A stretch of 10,326 bases of DNA from JAHDCE01 sp051275765 (GCA_051275765.1 JBNMOV010000145.1:1-10326), one strand, 5' to 3'; positions 1 through 5,964 are shown, numbered from the stretch's first letter. Notes: generated by a model not told the origin, from the sequence alone. Numbers and translations are program-made.

Positions 1-16
1 TACCAGTGAACAGTTA
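1..16. repeat. Left copy of a 16-bp perfect inverted repeat (TAACTG-type array)
   Basis: TACCAGTGAACAGTTA here is the exact reverse complement of TAACTGTTCACTGGTA at 115-130. The motif starts to repeat again directly after (CCAGTATTTGGTA, 17-29, degenerate), so this is the end of a minus-oriented array that probably continues beyond the window edge. Between the two arms (17-114) I see no gene or clear promoter box. Confidence 0.8.
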
Positions 17-114
17 CCAGTATTTGGTATTTTACTGCTTCTAGTTTTAGGACGTAATATTAAAAACTAATATTTCATCTAAACATCCAAAAGCCAGAAG
101 CTATTATTCACTTA

Positions 115-148
115 TAACTGTTCACTGGTAACTGTTTACTGCTAACTG
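115..148. repeat. 14-bp tandem repeat, TAACTGTT(C/T)ACTG(G/C), 2.4 copies
   Basis: The units are TAACTGTTCACTGG (115-128), TAACTGTTTACTGC (129-142) and a partial TAACTG (143-148). The first unit forms the right arm of the inverted repeat with 1-16. The array stops two bases before the ATG of the beta-oxidation gene, where a ribosome binding site would normally lie, and no Shine-Dalgarno sequence is visible. Short TAACTGTTTACTG-like repeats occur between genes in other Bacteroidota as far as I recall. A role in expression is only a possibility. Confidence 0.8.
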
Positions 149-150
149 AA

Positions 151-2262
151 ATGATTAAATACCAAAAAGATACAGATAATATAGTTACGCTTAAACTAGA
201 TATGTCTGGTAGAAAGGCGAATATTATTAATCACGAAATAGGTCAGGCATTTCTTCCTGTTTTGAAGCATTTGAAAGAAGAAAAAGCTAAAGGACAATTA
301 AGAGGTGTCATACTAACTTCTGAAAAGAAAACTTTTCTTGCTGGGGGAGATTTGGATTATTTATATAATAATACTTCTGCTGAGGAAATATTCAATTATT
401 CAGAAAGACTCAAGCAATTTTTCAGGGAGTTAGAAAAACCGGGAGTTCCTGTCGTTGCAGCTATTAATGGCAGTGCTTTAGGTAGTGGATTTGAGTTAAC
501 CTTTGCCTGCCATTATAGAATAGCATTAGACAAACCCGAAATGGGTCTTGGTTTTCCCGAGGTAACACTGGGATTAATGCCGGGAAGCGGTGGTATCATT
601 CGTTTGCTTTGGTTATTGGGTATAGAAAAAGCATATGACATACTCACTTCAGGAAAACATTACAATGCTAAGGAAGCATTAGCTGAAGGTCTTATCCATG
701 AAATAGCAGCTGATGAAGATGAAATGATACAAAAAGCAAAAAAATGGCTAATGCATCATTCTCATGTTGTACAACCTTGGGATCTTCCTCACGAACAAAT
801 TCCTCATTTATATAAAACACCTCACTCTATAGCTACGCTCACAGCGAAGCACATTAGAAAATATAGATATAACTACCCTGCACCACAAGCCATCTTAAAT
901 ACATTAGTAGAAGGCTCAAAAGTAGATTTCGATACTGCTTGTAGAATAGAGAGTAGGAATTTTACACAATTAGTTACCAATAAGAATTCCAAAAATATGA
1001 CCAAGGTTTTTTGGTACGACCAAAACGCCATCCGTCATGATAAAAGTCGTCCTAAAGGATATGGTAAATTCAGACCTAAGAAAATAGGCATCATTGGTTC
1101 TGGAGTAATGGGTTCCGGCATCGCATATGCTTGTGCGACGAATGGAATAGAAGTAATACTCAAGGACGTTTCAAAATCAGTGGCAGAAAGAGGAAAGGTA
1201 CTTTCTGAGGAGAAACTCAATGCCTTGATGATGGAAGGTAAAATATCCATAGAAAAAAAGAAGGAAATCTTATCCAGAATTACTGCTACAGAAAAATCAT
1301 CTGAATTTGAACATTGTGATTTAGTGTTGGAAGCTGTATTTGAAAATCAGCAAATAAAAAAGAAAGTCGCTAAGGAAGCTGGAAAATACATGGATGAATA
1401 TTCATTCTTTGGCACTAATACCTCACTCTTATCCATAGATGAGTTGTCAGATTCTTTTCCTAATCCTAAGAATTACATAGGATTACATTTTTTCGCTCCT
1501 GTAGATGAACAACCACTAATAGAAATTGTAAAAGGACCTAATACATCTGACGAAACCGTCGCTCGTGCTTTTGATTTTGCTAAAAAAATAAAGAAGACAC
1601 CTATCATCGTAAAAGACAACCCTGGTTTCTATGCTGCTAGAGTCCAAAATGTCTATCTTTTGGAAGGAATCAATATGCTACAAGAAGGTTATCCTCCGGC
1701 TATTATTGAAAATATTTGTATGATGGCAGGAATGCCAATAGGAGCCTTAGCCAAAGCAGATAAACTTTCGCTGAAAGTCGTATTGTATTCAGAAAAAAGA
1801 GCATCCATTCTTTATGGCAAAAAATACATTATTCACCCTGCTGTTGAAGTATTACAAGTAATGGAAACAGAAGAGCGGACTGGCAGATTTAATGGTGCTG
1901 GCTTCTACAATTATGAAGATCGTAAAATAACAGGATTCTGGGAAGGCCTTTCAGAACACTTTCCTGTAACACAAACCGATTTCGATATTGAATACCTGAA
2001 AGAACGCATCTTATTTGCACAAGTGCTAGAAGCGATATGGTGCTACCAAGAAGGCATTGTTAGTTCTGTCTCAGAAGCCAATATCGGTAGTGTATTTGGT
2101 TGGGGATTCCCCTCCTTCAAAGGAGGTGTATTACAATTTGTCAATGATTATGGAATCAGAAATTTCATTCTTAGGGCAAAAGAATTTGAAAAGAAATACG
2201 GACCAAGATTTATCGTACCTAAGATTCTTAGGAAAATGGTAGAAAATGGAGAAACATTTTAA
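151..2262 (+). CDS. Bifunctional enoyl-CoA hydratase / 3-hydroxyacyl-CoA dehydrogenase (FadJ/FadB-type)
   Basis: This is a fused cytoplasmic beta-oxidation enzyme that hydrates trans-2-enoyl-CoA and then oxidises the 3-hydroxyacyl-CoA with NAD+. Residues 1-260 are a crotonase fold: oxyanion-hole segment LAGGD (63-67) and the two general acid/base glutamates, E115 (GSGFEL) and E137 (GFPEVTLG). The dehydrogenase begins near 310 with GSGVMG (316-321) for NAD; the TNTS segment, H446 (GLHFFAPV) and E458 form the usual catalytic set. The position that is Asn in many family members (GF-x-x-N-R) is Ala496 here (GFYAAR); the human trifunctional alpha chain also deviates there. The length, 703 residues, fits FadJ/FadB (about 715-730). 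The ATG is the first possible start after an in-frame stop at 115-117. No thiolase (fadA/fadI partner) follows; the gene ends at a terminator, so a partner would lie upstream or elsewhere. The family is secure, but the FadB versus FadJ choice is not. Confidence 0.95.
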   Translation: MIKYQKDTDNIVTLKLDMSGRKANIINHEIGQAFLPVLKHLKEEKAKGQLRGVILTSEKKTFLAGGDLDYLYNNTSAEEIFNYSERLKQFFRELEKPGVPVVAAINGSALGSGFELTFACHYRIALDKPEMGLGFPEVTLGLMPGSGGIIRLLWLLGIEKAYDILTSGKHYNAKEALAEGLIHEIAADEDEMIQKAKKWLMHHSHVVQPWDLPHEQIPHLYKTPHSIATLTAKHIRKYRYNYPAPQAILNTLVEGSKVDFDTACRIESRNFTQLVTNKNSKNMTKVFWYDQNAIRHDKSRPKGYGKFRPKKIGIIGSGVMGSGIAYACATNGIEVILKDVSKSVAERGKVLSEEKLNALMMEGKISIEKKKEILSRITATEKSSEFEHCDLVLEAVFENQQIKKKVAKEAGKYMDEYSFFGTNTSLLSIDELSDSFPNPKNYIGLHFFAPVDEQPLIEIVKGPNTSDETVARAFDFAKKIKKTPIIVKDNPGFYAARVQNVYLLEGINMLQEGYPPAIIENICMMAGMPIGALAKADKLSLKVVLYSEKRASILYGKKYIIHPAVEVLQVMETEERTGRFNGAGFYNYEDRKITGFWEGLSEHFPVTQTDFDIEYLKERILFAQVLEAIWCYQEGIVSSVSEANIGSVFGWGFPSFKGGVLQFVNDYGIRNFILRAKEFEKKYGPRFIVPKILRKMVENGETF

Positions 2263-2280
2263 TGAATAAAAATATAAAAC

Positions 2281-2314
2281 AAAATGCCTATCTGAATATT
2301 CAGGTAGGCATTTT
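2281..2314. terminator. Bidirectional intrinsic terminator between convergent genes
   Basis: The arms AAAATGCCTATCTGAA (2281-2296) and TTCAGGTAGGCATTTT (2299-2314) pair over 16 positions with one G-U. The stem ends in A on the left and T on the right, so both strands end in a T-run. It lies 18 bases after the stop of the beta-oxidation gene and 34 bases from the stop of the converging small gene, so it can serve both. Confidence 0.88.
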
Positions 2315-2348
2315 AGTTTATAACTTGAAGATTAAGCACCAAGTCAAA

Positions 2349-2795
2349 TTAAAATAAGTTCTTCAAACTGTTAAGCTTATTCAAAGCTTCTCCAGCCTTA
2401 CCTGGAATAAGGTTAGTGATAGCTCCTAAATCAAAAGCACTATCTGCTTCATCCTTAGATTCAAACTTATCTCTGATACTATCAATAAAGCTTGGTGCAG
2501 TAGCTGCAGCTTCATTCTGAGCTTCTTCTTGGCTCATTCCCTTATTCTGAAGAATGTTAGTCAACTGGCCTTGTAAGTTTTGAAATATACCATTACTTTC
2601 CATGCTGTCGCCTCCTTTTGAAAACAAATCCTGCACTTGACTGATTCCACCTTGTGCTATTTGGTTCTTCACTAGATCCATCAATACATTTGAACCTTCA
2701 CTAGCTGCTTCTTGAGTTTCATTTTGTCCAAGACTATTAGAAAACATTTTCTGTGTTAACTGTTGAACAGCCATTTTTTTTAATTGATCGAACAT
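2349..2795 (-). CDS. Small DUF937-like protein of unknown function
   Basis: This encodes a 148-residue soluble protein with no signal peptide, membrane segment or cysteine, and rich in Gln, Asn, Ser and Ala. It is predicted to be mainly helical with glycine-rich breaks: an N-terminal helix (MFDQLKKMAVQQL), then VLMDLVKNQIAQGGISQVQDLFSKGG at about 37-62, a middle helix around LQGQLTNIL, and a C-terminal FDLGAITNLIPG segment. The pattern of helix, QGGISQV, LFSKGG and a later SFIDSI...FDL...I segment resembles DUF937/YidB-type proteins that I recall from Bacteroidota. That is pattern memory, not a search result. The biological role is unknown. It is monocistronic, converges on the beta-oxidation gene and has no recognisable -7 box or Shine-Dalgarno sequence. 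Confidence 0.8.
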   Translation of the reverse strand: MFDQLKKMAVQQLTQKMFSNSLGQNETQEAASEGSNVLMDLVKNQIAQGGISQVQDLFSKGGDSMESNGIFQNLQGQLTNILQNKGMSQEEAQNEAAATAPSFIDSIRDKFESKDEADSAFDLGAITNLIPGKAGEALNKLNSLKNLF

Positions 2796-2838
2796 TAATT
2801 ATATACTTTGATTGAAAAAATATTTAGTTGTATGTTAA

Positions 2839-2997
2839 GTGAAACGTATTTAATAAATTGAGCAGAAATAGGTAGTAATTTTTTCTTCTAAAATATTCAG
2901 AAAATCGTTGCATAACCGTAGCTACGGAACTATTTTTTGTGTTTTTTAGAAGGAAAAAGAACAAGCATAATGGCTCAGGTTATTGAATTCGTTTCAC
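2839..2997. repeat. Long imperfect palindrome A (159 bp, CCGTAGCTACGG core)
   Basis: The termini GTGAAACG (2839-2846) and CGTTTCAC (2990-2997) are inverted, and similarity between the arms continues inward: TTAATAA.TTGAGC against GCTC.GGTTATTGAA, TTTTCTTCTAAAA against TTTTTTAGAAGGAAAAA. The core is the perfect 12-bp palindrome CCGTAGCTACGG (2916-2927). TAA occurs directly outside both ends (2836-2838, 2998-3000), as a 3-bp target duplication would. No reading frame is evident inside. As RNA the whole unit would fold into one long rod. It shares its core and length with the palindrome at 3181-3339. Confidence 0.8.
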
Positions 2998-3180
2998 TAA
3001 GGATAAAGAAATTAATTATCCTTTCTAACAAACATCCTCTCTTAAGACGAGGATAACTAAGTTAGTCACACACTTTAAAGGTTTTTCCTTAAAAGCAGAA
3101 AAATGATTGGAATAAATTATTTGGAAAATACATAAAATTGGGCATGTTTAATTTTCCTTAAAAAGTAGTTGACACTTTTA
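2998..3180. other. Gene-free spacer with short hairpins and a direct repeat
   Basis: I see no coding region here. Small dyads are present: GGATAA/TTATCC (3001-3006, 3016-3021) and ATCCTC/GAGGAT (3034-3039, 3049-3054) around a CTTAAG centre. TTTTCCTTAAAA occurs twice, at 3083-3094 and 3152-3163, the second copy at the predicted end of the transposase-like frame. This may be residue of an old insertion sequence. Confidence 0.5.
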
Positions 3181-3636
3181 GGGATGAGAAATAAATAAAC
3201 GATACAACTTATAACGCAGGATTTTGCTTGCTAATAAGGCGAAAAACGCAGACATAGCCGTAGCTATGGCGAGTATTTTCAACGAAGTTAGCAAACAAAA
3301 AAGCAAGTTAGAATGTATCGTTTATTTATTTCTCGTCCCTTAGGCGAAGGTTAAGGATTTCCTTATATGCACAATGACGATAATCGAATCTACTGCTTTC
3401 AAACACCTTGTCTGTGGAAAAAATTCCAGAAGTTTGAGTAGAAAATGTAGTTTTCAAATTGTACAGGAATGTCCGTGATATATTATATTTCTTCGCAAAA
3501 TTTGTAACTTGTCCGTGATAACCGAAACAGGTCATTAGGCTGCTTAACTTAAGACGTAGCTCAGCATTAATATCTAAACGACGAATAAATTTATACGTTC
3601 TATTAAAGAATTTGGTTCTTCTTGTAAATTAGTCAT
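3158..3636 (-). pseudogene. Transposase-like remnant, frameshifted and interrupted by palindrome B
   Basis: The minus-strand frame reads ELRLKLSSLMTCFGYHGQV followed by NFAKKYNISRTFLYNLK, a helix-turn-helix as found at the N terminus of several insertion-sequence transposases (turn at NIS, recognition helix RTFLYNLK). The likely original start is ATG at 3634-3636 (MTNLQEEPNSLI), in a different frame, so a frameshift lies near 3590-3605. The open frame downstream (3326-3535) ends in RDEK-stop, which is encoded by the end of the inserted palindrome. If 3181-3339 plus one TTA is removed, the frame continues in phase as LRL-KVSTTF and stops at 3158-3160. Only about 100 residues remain and no catalytic domain is visible. 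The exact IS family is not recognised. Confidence 0.55.
3181..3339. repeat. Long imperfect palindrome B (159 bp, CATAGCCGTAGCTATG core)
   Basis: The outer arms GGGATGAG... (3181 on) and ...CTCGTCCC (to 3339) match over 26 bases with a single mismatch, continuing through AAATAAATAAACGATACA. Inner arms match more loosely (TTTGCTTGCTAA against TTAGCAAACAAA). The core is CATAG-CCGTAG-CTATG near 3260. TTA lies directly outside each end (3178-3180, 3340-3342). Its core, with flanks GAAAAaCG...TATTTT, matches that of the palindrome at 2839-2997, but the outer arms are unrelated in sequence. It is non-autonomous, with no usable reading frame, and resembles a MITE. Confidence 0.85.
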
Positions 3637-3806
3637 AGTGTATCTTTTTCTGAGAAAAAACTATTCACTATTCTAAGTTACTTGAAGAATCTTTTGTTCT
3701 ACCGAAATCTAAACATGCCAAATAATTAAAGGCTTATACTACGTTTCTCCATTGAGAAGAAGTATGAATTCTAAAGACTAAAATTATTGAAGTAGTTTTT
3801 ATTTTA
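3637..3806. other. Gene-free stretch with a nested hairpin, possible small RNA
   Basis: No plausible protein is seen on either strand. A nested dyad is present: AATAATT (3721-3727) with AATTATT (3782-3788), ATACT (3736-3740) with AGTAT (3761-3765), TTCTC (3745-3749) with GAGAA (3754-3758), loop CATT. It is followed about 20 bases later by a strong plus-strand intrinsic terminator, although no plus-strand gene precedes it. Either a small RNA or the tail of a decayed gene would explain this. No promoter box was found, so the RNA is not called as a gene. Confidence 0.3.
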
Positions 3807-3842
3807 TTAAGGGATGCCAAAAATGGCAGCCCTTAATTTTTT
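3807..3842 (+). terminator. Intrinsic terminator without an upstream gene
   Basis: The arms TTAAGGGATGCCA (3807-3819) and TGGCAGCCCTTAA (3824-3836) pair over 13 positions with one mismatch and a 4-base loop, followed by TTTTTT (3837-3841 and neighbours) on the plus strand. It insulates the flavoprotein gene from transcription entering from the repeat region. Confidence 0.8.
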
Positions 3843-3854
3843 GTTCATTTGCAA

Positions 3855-3894
3855 ACCAAACCTGTTTGGTAAATCTTTTTCAGGTTTACCAAAC
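3855..3894. promoter_or_regulatory. Candidate operator: three ACCAAAC half-sites before the flavoprotein gene
   Basis: ACCAAAC-CT-GTTTGGT (3855-3870) is a perfect 16-bp dyad; a third half-site ACCAAAC lies at 3888-3894, 33 bases (about three helical turns) after the first. GTTTGGTAAA (3864-3873) can also pair with TTTACCAAAC (3885-3894), so two alternative hairpins are possible. A degenerate -7 box, TATC-TTG (3903-3909), follows, and the third half-site falls in its spacer. The arrangement suits a dimeric regulator acting on the gene at 3918. No regulator gene is in the window. Confidence 0.5.
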
Positions 3895-3917
3895 AAAGTC
3901 CTTATCTTGCATCCTAT

Positions 3918-5135
3918 ATGAAAGTAGCCATAATAGGAGGAGGTGCAGCAGGTTTTTTTGCAGCAATTTATGCTAAGGAAAATCACCCTGAAGCAGAAGT
4001 CGTTATTTTTGAAAAATCAAGAAAATTACTCGCCAAAGTAAAAGTATCTGGCGGTGGAAGATGCAATGTAACTAATGGTACAACTTCCATCAGTGAGCTA
4101 TCCAAAGCATATCCAAGAGGGGAACGACAGCTCAAAAAAGCATTCAAAAATTTCAATACTACCCATACTATGCAATGGTTTGAATCCAGAGGTGTGCCAT
4201 TAATGGTGCAAGAGGATGGTTGTGTATTTCCAGTTTCGCAAGATTCGCAAAGCATTATTGATTGCTTTATGAAGGAAGTGAGAAGGCTAAACATAAAAAT
4301 AGAAACAGGTATAGGTATTAAAAATATTATTCCTACTGGAGAGCAATTAACATTATCATTCATTAAAGCTCAATATGCTGATCTGATTTTTGATAAAGTC
4401 GTGGTAGCTACTGGTGGATCTCCTAAAAGAAGTGGATTGGAATGGTTAGAAAAATTAGGTCACGAGATATGTGATCCAGTGCCTTCCTTATTTACTTTTA
4501 ATATGCCGAAGGAAAAGGTAAAAACGCTCATGGGTATCGTAGTAGAGAATGCTTTAGTAAATATTCAAGGAACCAAACTCAAGGCTAATGGACCTTTATT
4601 AATTACGCATTGGGGAATGAGTGGTCCTGCCATTTTAAAATTATCTGCTTTTGGTGCGAGAATTTTAAGTGATTTAAATTATGAATTCAAAGCGCAAGTT
4701 AATTGGATAAATATTATAAATAATGAACTCGTGAATAATGAAATAAAAAACATCATTAAATCCCATCCTAAAAAGATGTTATCCAATTTCAGACCTTATT
4801 TATTACCAGAAAGATTATGGCATTTTTTATTAGAAAAATGTGATTTACCATTGAATAAAATATGGGGAGATATTGGTAAAAAAGGTACCAATAAAATAGT
4901 CAACATTCTCACTCACGACGTATATGATGTAAAAGGAAAAACAACTTTTAAAGAAGAATTTGTTACTTGTGGTGGTATAAGTCTGGATAGTATAAATTTT
5001 AAAACAATGCAGTCTAAAGCCTGTAAAAACCTTTATTTTACTGGCGAAGTCATTGATGTAGATGGTATTACGGGTGGTTATAATTTTCAAGCGGCTTGGA
5101 CTACGGGGTATTTGGCTGGGGGGCTTAAAAATTAG
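3918..5135 (+). CDS. HI0933-family FAD-dependent flavoprotein (NAD(P)/FAD oxidoreductase-like)
   Basis: This is a 405-residue cytoplasmic flavoprotein of the HI0933/YhiN family (TIGR00275 type), often annotated as an NAD(P)/FAD-dependent or aminoacetone-oxidase-family oxidoreductase; the physiological substrate is unclear for most members. The N-terminal Rossmann fold has G7-x-G9-x-x-G12 and E32 at the end of the second strand for the FAD ribose. Family blocks follow: SGGGRCNVTN (44-53), EDGCVFPVS (99-107), ATGGSP (164-169). The C-terminal FAD-closing block has TGE, D380 and TGGYNFQ-A (375-397). Length and all blocks are normal, so the gene looks intact. It stands alone: a terminator and the ACCAAAC dyad lie upstream and a long palindrome downstream. 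The start is the first ATG, with no Shine-Dalgarno sequence. Confidence 0.92.
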   Translation: MKVAIIGGGAAGFFAAIYAKENHPEAEVVIFEKSRKLLAKVKVSGGGRCNVTNGTTSISELSKAYPRGERQLKKAFKNFNTTHTMQWFESRGVPLMVQEDGCVFPVSQDSQSIIDCFMKEVRRLNIKIETGIGIKNIIPTGEQLTLSFIKAQYADLIFDKVVVATGGSPKRSGLEWLEKLGHEICDPVPSLFTFNMPKEKVKTLMGIVVENALVNIQGTKLKANGPLLITHWGMSGPAILKLSAFGARILSDLNYEFKAQVNWINIINNELVNNEIKNIIKSHPKKMLSNFRPYLLPERLWHFLLEKCDLPLNKIWGDIGKKGTNKIVNILTHDVYDVKGKTTFKEEFVTCGGISLDSINFKTMQSKACKNLYFTGEVIDVDGITGGYNFQAAWTTGYLAGGLKN

Positions 5136-5180
5136 AAATTGGAAATTGGTTTATTAGGAATTGGGATTAAGATACCCCAG

Positions 5181-5421
5181 GAAATCTCAAAGATTTATGA
5201 AGTTTTGTTTAAATAAGTCTAGAACTCTCCTCTAGCAAAACATCAAAAGTTTTGGAAACTTTCGATGTTCGTGAAACTAAACGGAGTTTGGAACTATAGT
5301 CTCAAACTTCTTTCTTTGTTTAAAGTCAACGAAATTTCGAAAATATTTTAGATTTCTGATGTTGCGTCTAAACAAGGCTACAATTTCATTCTAGCAAATC
5401 CCCACAAATCTTTGAAATCCC
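5181..5421. repeat. Very long imperfect palindrome C (about 240 bp)
   Basis: This fills most of the 310-base gap after the flavoprotein gene. The outer arms share TCAAAGATTT (5187-5196) with AAATCTTTGA (5406-5415). Inner matches include GCAAAACATC (from 5235) with GATGTTGC (5358-5365), TTCGTGAAACT-AAAC with its looser partner around 5320-5340, and AGTTTG (5285-5290) with CAAACT (5303-5308). The centre is CTATAG (5294-5299). A tighter local hairpin, AACATCAAAAGTTT with AAACTTTCGATGTT (5239-5252, 5256-5269, one mismatch), would compete in the left arm. The core differs from that of palindromes A and B, so it is a separate type. No reading frame is evident. Its right arm overlaps the promoter of the next gene. 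Confidence 0.65.
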
Positions 5422-5441
5422 CAAACTTGGAACTATCTTTG
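5412..5441 (+). promoter_or_regulatory. Bacteroidota-type promoter TTG-N19-TATCTTTG
   Basis: TTG at 5412-5414, exactly 19 bases, then TATCTTTG at 5434-5441, matches the TTG(N19)TAnnTTTG consensus of the Bacteroidota primary sigma factor. The ATG of the next gene begins four bases after the box, so transcription would start at or next to the start codon and the mRNA would have no, or almost no, leader. The -33 TTG lies inside the right arm of palindrome C. Confidence 0.8.
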
Positions 5442-5445
5442 CCAC

Positions 5446-5709
5446 ATGGCATTAACGAATAACGATATAATGAAGAAACTCAGAGTCGCACATAAGCTGC
5501 GTACTGAGGATATAGTGACGATCTGTGCATTGGTGGATTTCAAAACCAATAAGGGACAGCTGAATGATTTATTCCGTAAGGAGGAGCATCCTAGTTATGT
5601 TACTTGTGGTGATCAGATATTGAGAAATTTCCTGAATGGACTGATTGTACACCTTAGAGGACCTATGCCTAAGAAGGGCGAAAAGGCAGAAGAGAAGAAA
5701 AAGGATTAA
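5446..5709 (+). CDS. DUF1456 (YehS-like) protein, single repeat
   Basis: This 87-residue cytoplasmic protein of unknown function carries the DUF1456 pattern: an N-terminal helix MALTNNDIMKKLRVAHKL, DIVTICALVDF (22-32), FRKEEHPSY (43-51) with C54 and D56, and FLNGLIVHLRG (62-72). As I recall, E. coli YehS carries two tandem copies of this domain in about 156 residues; here there is one, followed by a lysine/glutamate-rich tail (76-87, PKKGEKAEEKKKD). The start is fixed by the promoter four bases upstream. It is probably co-transcribed with the next gene, whose ATG is two bases beyond this stop. No enzymatic motif is visible. Confidence 0.88.
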   Translation: MALTNNDIMKKLRVAHKLRTEDIVTICALVDFKTNKGQLNDLFRKEEHPSYVTCGDQILRNFLNGLIVHLRGPMPKKGEKAEEKKKD

Positions 5710-5711
5710 AA

Positions 5712-5954
5712 ATGTCCAAGCCAGATCTTTCTAAAATCTATGGCAAAATAAAATTTGTGGATTCCTTTCCTGATTACAAAGTAAAGATTGTAACTAGTTT
5801 TGCTGATTTGCATGTCAAAGAAGTAAGCAGTTCTGCCAGTTCTGAAGGAGAATGGAACATTGTGGATAATTTTCCAGATTTTAAGATTCAATTAGTGAAT
5901 TCCTCTCCTGATTTTAAAGTCAAGTATGTAACAAGTTTTCCTGGAATGCAATAA
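5712..5954 (+). CDS. Small repeat protein resembling the 7(1) septoil-knot family
   Basis: This 80-residue protein has no signal peptide or membrane segment. After residue 11 it consists of six short units, each an alternating beta-like stretch ending in S-F-P-D or similar: 12-21 KIKFVDSFPD, 22-32, 33-43, 47-56 NIVDNFPD, 57-67, 68-78. A valine recurs at 16, 27, 38, then 51, 62, 73: spacing 11, 11, 13, 11, 11, so two triplets separated by SSEGEW. This matches my memory of the small DUF6150/septoil-knot proteins (repeats such as VDYESQADLKV, with a GxW break in the middle), whose chain is knotted. That assignment is by pattern only. AAGGA (5701-5705), six bases before the ATG, is a fair ribosome binding site inside the end of the preceding gene, and the two genes probably form one unit. 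Function unknown. Confidence 0.8.
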   Translation: MSKPDLSKIYGKIKFVDSFPDYKVKIVTSFADLHVKEVSSSASSEGEWNIVDNFPDFKIQLVNSSPDFKVKYVTSFPGMQ

Positions 5955-5964
5955 CTGTGTAAAA

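Noticed and set aside
115..148. Possible CRISPR-like repeat array
   Set aside because: The units are contiguous 14-bp tandem copies with no spacers, so this is not a CRISPR array.
2801..2809. TATACTTTG as a -7 box
   Set aside because: It has three bases rather than two between TA and TTTG and points in the plus direction, away from the small minus-strand gene and toward the palindromes.
3169..3197. TTGACA with TAAATA 17 bases later, like a sigma-70 promoter
   Set aside because: Bacteroidota primary sigma factors use TTG/TAnnTTTG, and the TTGACA here is the complement of the Val-Ser-Thr codons at the end of the transposase-like frame. No gene follows on this strand.
3855..3894. Riboswitch upstream of the flavoprotein gene
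   Set aside because: The region is too short and simple for a known riboswitch class such as FMN; the half-site spacing fits a protein-binding operator better.
3983..4363. 126-codon open frame on the minus strand inside the flavoprotein gene
   Set aside because: It overlaps conserved FAD-binding blocks read on the plus strand and has no family features.
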